From the NCBI RefSeq assembly GCF_001619985.1, contig NW_017264201.1, positions 992,001 to 1,056,000 on the forward strand: a stretch of 64,000 nt of DNA, written 5' to 3'. Both the position numbers and the translations under genes were made by a program. The notes under the pieces are model-generated. The model did not search any database. It had not been told where the DNA came from and worked only from the letters and a program-made list of their open reading frames with translations. Within the stretch, counting starts at the first letter, position 1. Every line of letters begins with the position of its first letter. Origin of the DNA: Xylona heveae TC161 (taxonomy: Eukaryota; Ascomycota; Xylonomycetes; Xylonales; Xylonaceae). Of this stretch, positions 57,677 to 64,000 are shown piece by piece.

Positions 57677-58427
57677 GGTCAAGGTGATACGTATGAAAGG
57701 ATGAATAATATTAAGAATGTACTTCGGTGTTATTGCACCTATTTATGCTCTGAAAGAGCTGAGATAGAGCAAAGAGGGCAGCAGTGGGCGTTGTTTACAA
57801 CGTAAAGTGCTAAGGAGGGGGTGCGTATCAGATGATCTGATTAGACGCCACATACGCATACCATGTGTACCTCGGCAACCGTAAAAGAGGATGAATCACC
57901 TCTATAGCCAGTCTACCGCCAGTCTACCGCCAGCCCAATGATAGCAATGATTTGAACGTCTCCATAATTTAAGGAATCGAATTCAAATAATCATTATATA
58001 TATCCCTATTTGTAGCGTTATCTTTAATAGACATTCGTTCGATTTGCTCATGTTTCCTCAGTCAGGTTGTAGCAGCCGCGACTCCGTTCTGATAGGGCAC
58101 GGTTAGGGCTTGACACCCCGCTTACTCACCGCTTCGCTTAGCGATGGCACACCCAGGAAAGGAATTGGAGAGTCGAATCGCCCAGCCAGCCCCCGATCAT
58201 CACGTCGACAACCACCAAGAGAGAGAGCTTCGGTGAGTCTCCATCCACGTCTATCGCATCAATTTTCCACCTCGAAGAATCCGGAATCTATTTCAGAAAC
58301 TCTTCGGCTCTCATTTCCCGCGCCGTATATCGATATTCAGACCGTATTTGGATTGGGAACACTCGGGACTGACGTTTATCGCGGCATTTTGCCACTCATC
58401 AGATCTTAACTTCGAAACTCTGCAACC
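57677..58427. other. Divergent promoter region of CREG-like and eS30 genes
   Basis: No supported gene. Two copies of CAGTCTACCGC are in tandem near 57908-57932. The segment close to 58427 should be the leader of the ribosomal protein gene. Confidence 0.55.
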
Positions 58428-58974
58428 ATGGGTAAAGTTCACGGATCCCTCGCTCGTGCCGGTAAGGTCAAGGCCGCCACTCCTAAGGTACGATAAAAAG
58501 AACCCGCTCTACGCAATTTATATTGTCTTTCGAGGACCCTTCCGATGTCATCCATCTTTTCGGTCGCCACCGATATCGCCAGCTTCGACCGTCCCCCCCC
58601 CCCCAAAAAAAAGATCGCAAAGGAAGCAGGAGGGAAATATTACAATCAGGCGATATGGAAAGACTGGGACATCTGGAAGGCGTTTGGAGACTTCTGAAGA
58701 TGGGACAAGGGCTAATGGACGTTTGTCACAATAGGTTGAGCCCCAGGAGAAGAGAAAGCAGCCCAAGGGCCGTGCCAAGAAGAGAATAGTCTACACCCGC
58801 CGTTTCGTCAACGTCACCATGACCGGCGGTAAGAGAAAGGTACGGCGGGAATTCTAATAGCTGGGGAACCCATTTGCGTGGTCAACGACATGATCATCTG
58901 TCAAATGGTCTCTCCATCTTTTTTGATATGAGTACTGATGATGAATCCAGATGAACCCCAACCCCGGCTCATAA
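58428..58974 (+). CDS. rps30: 40S ribosomal protein eS30
   Basis: Three exons, 58428-58487, 58735-58839 and 58951-58974, give 62 residues, the exact family length without the ubiquitin-like fusion found in animals. It reads [20 protein letters not shown], then [20 protein letters not shown] and [15 protein letters not shown], and ends MNPNPGS. The last exon is only 24 bases. It is a structural protein of the small subunit near the decoding centre. The first intron is 247 bases, long for this window, and has a run of ten C followed by A. Confidence 0.96.
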
Positions 58975-60764
58975 ACGGCTCGCTCCTGCAATATCTGAAA
59001 TCGTCGCGATATGTTGATCGATGGAGGAGAATGATGGCGGTTATGATGTGCATGGTGACTTGATATCGGGGGCGGAAATACCGGAGTCCGGAAATACTCC
59101 ATTTTTCTCTTTTCCTTGTTGTTTGTTCTCCGGAGGGTGAAGCAGCAATAGAGTTACATGAATGCTTTTTTTATTTGATGGACATCTATTCGCTTTTCAC
59201 TCTGGGATGGGACTGCCGGCCGTTCTCGTAAGAATGAGAATGAAATGGTGGAATGCAAGCAATCCATAGGCGTCATTGTACATCAATTTGGCCCCGTCTA
59301 GCGTGAAATCGTTATGGCTCATTGGGATTATGCTGTTCATGATATATCTTGGAATATGTTCATCGCCGTGTGCCCGTGCTATTCTCGCGACCATTCCTCA
59401 AAGCTTCACTCGCCGATTACTGGTGCTTGATATCAAGCTGCCTGTGCGTCGTAACTGATGTGAAAGCATTTGATACCTTCTCCAGCCCTATCCTCCCGGA
59501 CCTCAGACTTCATCTTGCCCCGAATCAGATGTAATAGAAGCCGGATGATACACGTACATGATACACAACACCAACAAGCAATAGAAGCTTACAACTTCTC
59601 TCGTCCCACAAAATCCACAAAGTCGACCAGAATCAAATCCATTATGGTGTGAGAAAATGAATTAAAAAAATCTTTCCTTTAAAAAAAGTAATGTACATTA
59701 TCATTTCTCCCATGCCGAAGGGGAGGAAGATTCAAAGTGAAGAAAGAGAAAACCGGTGTTTATGATGGTAAGAGATCCATTTGATCCAACATCGATAAGG
59801 CAAAGTACACAAATGTTTTTATGTGCTTTGCATCAGAAAAAAGCAATCTCAATCTCTCAATCTCGAATTTCGAGACAAAGGAGACACGAGGACATGTTTG
59901 CTTTTCAAAGACCGGAGATTCGTGGCCACAAGAGAAAAAAAAATGTGAATCGTGACGCCAGGAAGTAATTGTGAGAGAGAAAAAGGGAGAGAAGGAAAAA
60001 GGGAAAAAGAAGAGGTTGAAAAAAAGAAGAAATAGAAAAAGAAAAAGAAGAACAGAGAGAAAAGGGAAAGCGGAGAAGTTTTAGTTAATGCAATGAGGCA
60101 AAGGTTAATTACAATCCCTTCATAGCGCGAAAAGGCACAAAAGAAAAGGGAAAAGGAAAGAAAAAAAAGTATGAATAGAAAGATGAGATGAGCGCCATTC
60201 ACACCATTCGCGCCATTCGGGGCCGTTTAGAGTTGCTTGCTGGTTGTCATTTTCCAAGTCCGAGAACGAGAGAAAGAGCTTTGGAAAAACTTTGGGAAAA
60301 GTAGAGGAAGAAAAAGGCCAATGTGGAAAAAGAGAAGAGAGGAGGGAAGAGGGGGGAAAAAAAGAAAAAGAAAAAGAAAGAGCGAGGTGAAAACGGCCAG
60401 ATTTCCCCTAAGATCGCTGAAATGCAGTATGAGAGAAATAGCAAAGGTGAAGCAGTCTTCGCGTTTCACCGTCGAGACGGAGTGGCGAGAGGAGAGTTAA
60501 GGCTCCAGTGGATGGAGACGATGACGATGTGGAGCCTCCGGCCGCAATTCGGAGAGTATTCTGAAAGTTCAAGCATGATTGAAGGAGCGACATGGGGAAA
60601 ATACAGAAGAGAGAAACGCCATGCTCCATATCCATAGCAATTATCAACGCCAGAATATCATTCCCGGTCCTTATTCCTTGTTCGCGTCAAGTTGATTTTA
60701 GCCACTATCTGGGAGTGACTCGGTGCTGGAAGCACACAGGGCTTTTTCCAGCTGGAAAGGAATA
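58975..60764. other. Convergent intergenic with purine-rich tracts
   Basis: About 1.8 kb with no supported gene. From 59950 to 60100 and 60260 to 60400 the plus strand is nearly all A and G; frames through these tracts are composition artefacts. Confidence 0.6.
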
Positions 60765-63167
60765 CTAAGCTTTTCGAAGGGCTGCAGCGCCAAAAGCTGA
60801 TTGCCTTACTCCTCGTTTCAGAAATGGGCTGGGCATATCGTCCCTCTCAGGGTCCCAGACAGCAACTTCTTTGTCTTTATCCGCCATTTTCGTTGCGTAT
60901 TTGACATCTAGGCCAGGGCCGGACAGCGTCGTGGGTCGATTCGCCTTCTTTTCGCCATTTGCAATGGCCTCCTCTGCGCTTCTACCGCCAGCTCTTGCCT
61001 GAGCAAGTTCGACGAGCGTCCTTCCGCCCATGTTGCGATGCATGGCAGCTTTGCGCATCTCCTCGCCGCCATGACCAGACGGTTTGCTGCCCACAGCGCT
61101 GGGAATTCCGCTTTTGAGTTTGCCCTGCTGGACTCGATGGCTGATAGGTGATCCAGAACCATTGACACGGCCGGCTCCAGTGGGCGCAGAGATCTTGGTC
61201 TGACGGCGACTAGGTGACAATGGGATAGATTTCTCTCCGCCGTACACAGATTGACGAGAGGGCGAATCGGAAAGCGTCTTGGCAAACAGGCTGGGCTGAG
61301 GCGCACCGATATTTCGCATTGGGGCGGTCTTCTGGCGGAGCATCGCTGGTCGGGAAGCACCCGAGGAAGGAACTTTGAATGGATCGTTTCGTCCCTGGGA
61401 TTTGTGCGCAACTGGAGAATTAAGTGCTGGAACTTCGTCGTCTTCATCATCATCATCCTCGTCGTCAGAATATGTCATTGGTTCCCATTTCTTCTCTGCA
61501 GCTGCAGCAAAAATATTCCGGCCCTTGCCATTGCCAGTTGTTCGGCGGGGGGATAGTGACAAAGATGCGATGGAGATCGGAGACGGATCAGCCATTGCCA
61601 CATCGGCAGGCGATCCGACAAACATGGTTCGCGACCGTGAGAAGGGAGTTCTGGAGTTGCTCTTCTTATTTGCGTCCGACTTAGATGCATTTGGTGACTC
61701 CAGAGATAATTCGCTGAGATCAGTCATGGATGGGAAATCAACGTCGCTATTTGTGCTAACAGAGGACTGCGGAATGGACTCGGGAAGGACTTCAGCTGCT
61801 GTATTTGTTGCGTCGTTGCTGGTCTGCGTCATGGCCTGCAACCGTGCGGAGAGCTCTGATTCAACTCGTTCGGAAACTTCCTGACCAAAGGCTTTACGCA
61901 GTCTCTCCAGTTCCAACTGAACTTGTCGGTCGATTTCGAGCCTCGCTCGAACCTCCCATTCCCGGCGGAGGCTCGCTTCGATGTCAGCCTTGAACTGGTC
62001 TTGATCTTGTTGCAATCGCGCAACCCTGTCTTCCGCCTCTTTCAACTTCTGTCCAGCGCTCTCTTCCTTTGTCTTAAGTATCTTCCCAAGATCGACAATT
62101 TCTCTTTCCTTTCGAATGATTTTGACCATGGGTAGATCGAGCAGCTGCCACGTGTCGGGCCGTCGCAAGGGATTAACTTGAAGGCAGTCGCGGATGACTG
62201 ATTGAAGTTCCTTGGAATAGATTGGTGGCAATGACTCGATCTTGCCGATTTTGATTTTTTGAACCAAGTCAAAATGTGTCTTGGCGTTGAACGGAGGTTC
62301 TCGAGCACAAAGTTCATAAATGATGCATCCAAGTGACCATAAGTCGGAGTGGAGTGTGTATCGCTCTGCTGCACATATCTCGGGCGACATGTAGAACGGG
62401 GTGCCAACATACGTGGATGCGAAATCATGCGAAGCAAGGATTTTGGAGAGACCAAAATCGCCGAGTTTGACCGAGTTGTTTTCGCCGAGAAAGACTGCAA
62501 ATCGTTAGCTCCATCCAGTTTTTCTGCGAGTGCAAATGTCTTACCATTCTCTGGCTTGAGATCTCGATGGAGGATCATGATTTGCCCTGCTTTGCTTTTC
62601 AATGCGGTGGGTTTTGAGCTACTCGGACCAAGGACGTTCTTTGCAACCTCGGGGGGATCAATGCCATAGTGGCATCGGTAGAGAGCCGTGACAAGCTGCG
62701 TAAAGATACTCCAGACGAAGGGTTCCTCCGCAAATTGGTTATTTGCTTTGAGCGTCTTGATGACTCTGCCCAGATCGCCATTGCCGCAGTATTCCATGTA
62801 CAGATGAAGGTCTTGACTGGATTTGAGATGCTCCCGGTGATAGTAGGCGACGATGTTCGGATGACGAAGAGAACTCAAAATGGAAAACTCTGCATGAAGC
62901 TGTTCTCGCTCCTTCTGGGACATGCGTGTGTAGCTGATCTCTTTTCGGCAGAGGACCTGTGACGAAGTGTGAGTTGGGTCTTCGTTTTGGATTAAAGCTT
63001 GCTATAACATACGTAGCCATCCGTTTTTCGCTTGACCTTTCTGATGATCCCAAAAGAGCCATGGCCTTGCGAGAAGTCAATATCTGTTTCATTCATGTAT
63101 ATATATGCATACGGAAGCACCACTTACCGATTTTCTCGAGAATCTCATACTGATCGCTGTCACCCAT
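60765..63167 (-). CDS. nimA: NIMA-family mitotic Ser/Thr kinase
   Basis: Four exons, 63167-63128, 63065-63013, 62956-62545 and 62494-60765, give 744 residues. The kinase domain fills residues 8-300: MGDSDQYEILEKI then GHGSFGIIRKVKRKTDGYVL, the catalytic Lys in CRKEISY, the fungal-specific insertion before HRDLKPEN, DFGLSK, and STYVGTPFYMSPEI, with LLDLPMVKII at its end. A coiled coil follows (KTKEESAGQKLKEAEDRVAR and more), then a long basic tail with many Ser-Pro sites and acidic patch YSDDEDDDDEDDE. NIMA promotes mitotic entry and opens nuclear pores in Aspergillus; its tail controls degradation. Intron positions interrupt the P-loop and HRDLKPEN region. The kinase motifs are all present. 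Confidence 0.92.
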
Positions 63168-63692
63168 GGTGACCTCTGAGCTTCCTTGTGCCTGGACAAG
63201 GAACCGACGTTACTCTTATCAATTTGCAGAGCAAGTATTGTCTATTCCATGAACAGACCAACTGAAAGGAGGTGGATTGATGAATTGAAGCTGTTAGGTT
63301 AGTAGCAAGTCGACTGTCGTGTTGCAAATACGGTAAGTTACGTTAACCAGATGAGATCAACAAGTGAGCCGAAAGTGAACGGGACCCCAGCTATTTTCAT
63401 GCCGCCTCGTTGACACGGCAACTACATCTATCCCGTCATAGCGAGAAAATTAAGTCACGTGCAGTTATCGATAAGACAAGCGAATCCGCCACTTGCCTGA
63501 CGACTTCAGAGAGCATGACTTACCTTACGTACATGGAGGAACATCATATGCCGGGTCAATTGACCAGCTATTACATTGTTTCGCTATCTTCAAGTCATAT
63601 TTTTATTCGGCATTATTGATTTATTTAATTTTTTCTGTTGAAATATTGCATTTGACTTTCGCTGCGGGTCAGCGTGTCAAAGTTCAGTCTAA
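63168..63692. other. Divergent promoter between nimA and ankyrin gene
   Basis: 525 bases with no gene, shared upstream region of two divergent genes. No motif could be assigned. Confidence 0.55.
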
Positions 63693-64000
63693 ATGGTCCT
63701 CAAGAAATATGAATTAGAGGCCACTCTCCATGCGGAGAAACGCGAGATTTCCAATGGCCGATTAAAAGATGAGAATCCGCTCGATGTCAGCAAAGGGTTC
63801 CAGGAAATGTGTGGAGCTTGTCGGCGTGGAGACCTCAAGCGCTGCCAAGAACTCATCACAGATGGTGTAAATATAAATGCGAGGGATGAATATGATTATT
63901 CCCCCCTAATTCTCGTAAGTGCGGGCCATAATGCCGTATTTTCTGTAATGTTTGCACCATTTTGCAGCACCGTCTGTAAGGCAGTCAGATGCCCATCACG
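63693..64000 (+). CDS. Ankyrin-repeat protein (partial, runs off the window)
   Basis: Exon 1 at 63693-63914 codes MVLKKYELEATLHAEKREIS and, after a linker, FQEMCGACRRGDLKRCQELI-TDGVNINARDEYDYSPLIL, which is the start of an ankyrin repeat. It ends with a GTAAGT donor. Related fungal proteins continue with more ankyrin repeats and a BTB/POZ domain, but the rest lies beyond position 64000. The TTTGCAG at 63967 leads straight into a stop codon, so the true acceptor is probably outside the window or in a later position. Confidence 0.7.
   Translation, partial: MVLKKYELEATLHAEKREISNGRLKDENPLDVSKGFQEMCGACRRGDLKRCQELITDGVNINARDEYDYSPLILVSAGHNAVFSVMFAPFCSTVCKAVRCPS

Noticed and set aside
58840-58950. 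Possible C/D snoRNA in the second eS30 intron
   Set aside because: ATGATCA and CTGA words are present but the C box is imperfect and no closing stem or second box pair could be seen.

Overview
The window is nuclear DNA of a filamentous ascomycete, most likely a Eurotiomycete close to Aspergillus or Penicillium. This rests on short GT-AG introns with CTAAC/CTGAC branch sites, dense genes on both strands, a septation kinase of the Dbf2/SidB type, a NIMA kinase, Rec8, and recurrent TACTCCGTA motifs. Species is not determined. Gene names come from recognising protein families by eye; no database search was run.

Layout. 0-10 kb: complex I subunit NDUFA2, a membrane-anchored LigB/DODA dioxygenase, a TBC protein like Oca5, and the beta subunit of the nascent polypeptide-associated complex (egd1). 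11-12 kb: a short-chain dehydrogenase followed by a T-rich tract. 13.4-20.2 kb: a copper-acquisition block made of a ferric/cupric reductase and a Ctr copper transporter transcribed divergently, then a BIM1/X325-type LPMO-like GPI-anchored copper protein. 20.2-22.3 kb: a gene-free stretch with a regular diverged repeat. 22.3-25.5 kb: a Nup53-like nucleoporin and an upstream unknown reading frame that may be its first exon. 26.5-32.2 kb: a small Fmp46-like mitochondrial redox protein and a 1294-residue RRM protein. 33.6-39.6 kb: Dbf2/SidB kinase and meiotic kleisin Rec8. 40.7-47.5 kb: a BLOC-1 CNL1-like subunit, an FMN-dependent 2-hydroxy-acid dehydrogenase and an amino-acid permease. 49-53 kb: phosphatidylinositol synthase and cytosolic glutamyl-tRNA synthetase. 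53.6-54.3 kb: a non-autonomous DNA transposon (MITE) beside a tRNA-Gly gene. 54.5-57.7 kb: a histidine acid phosphatase and a secreted CREG-like protein. 58.4-64 kb: ribosomal protein eS30, the NIMA kinase, and the first exon of an ankyrin-repeat protein cut by the window edge.

Most genes are conserved housekeeping or cell-cycle genes with intact frames once introns are removed. The features most worth a second look are the copper-uptake cluster with shared TGCTCA-type elements, an apparent one-nucleotide exon in egd1, the MITE with a perfect 9-bp target duplication, the 25/170-bp repeat array at 21.4-21.95 kb, and the possible fusion of an unknown 394-residue N-terminal region to Nup53. No rRNA, CRISPR array, virus-like element or bacterial-type operon was seen. 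Positions 5199-5228 are an assembly gap.
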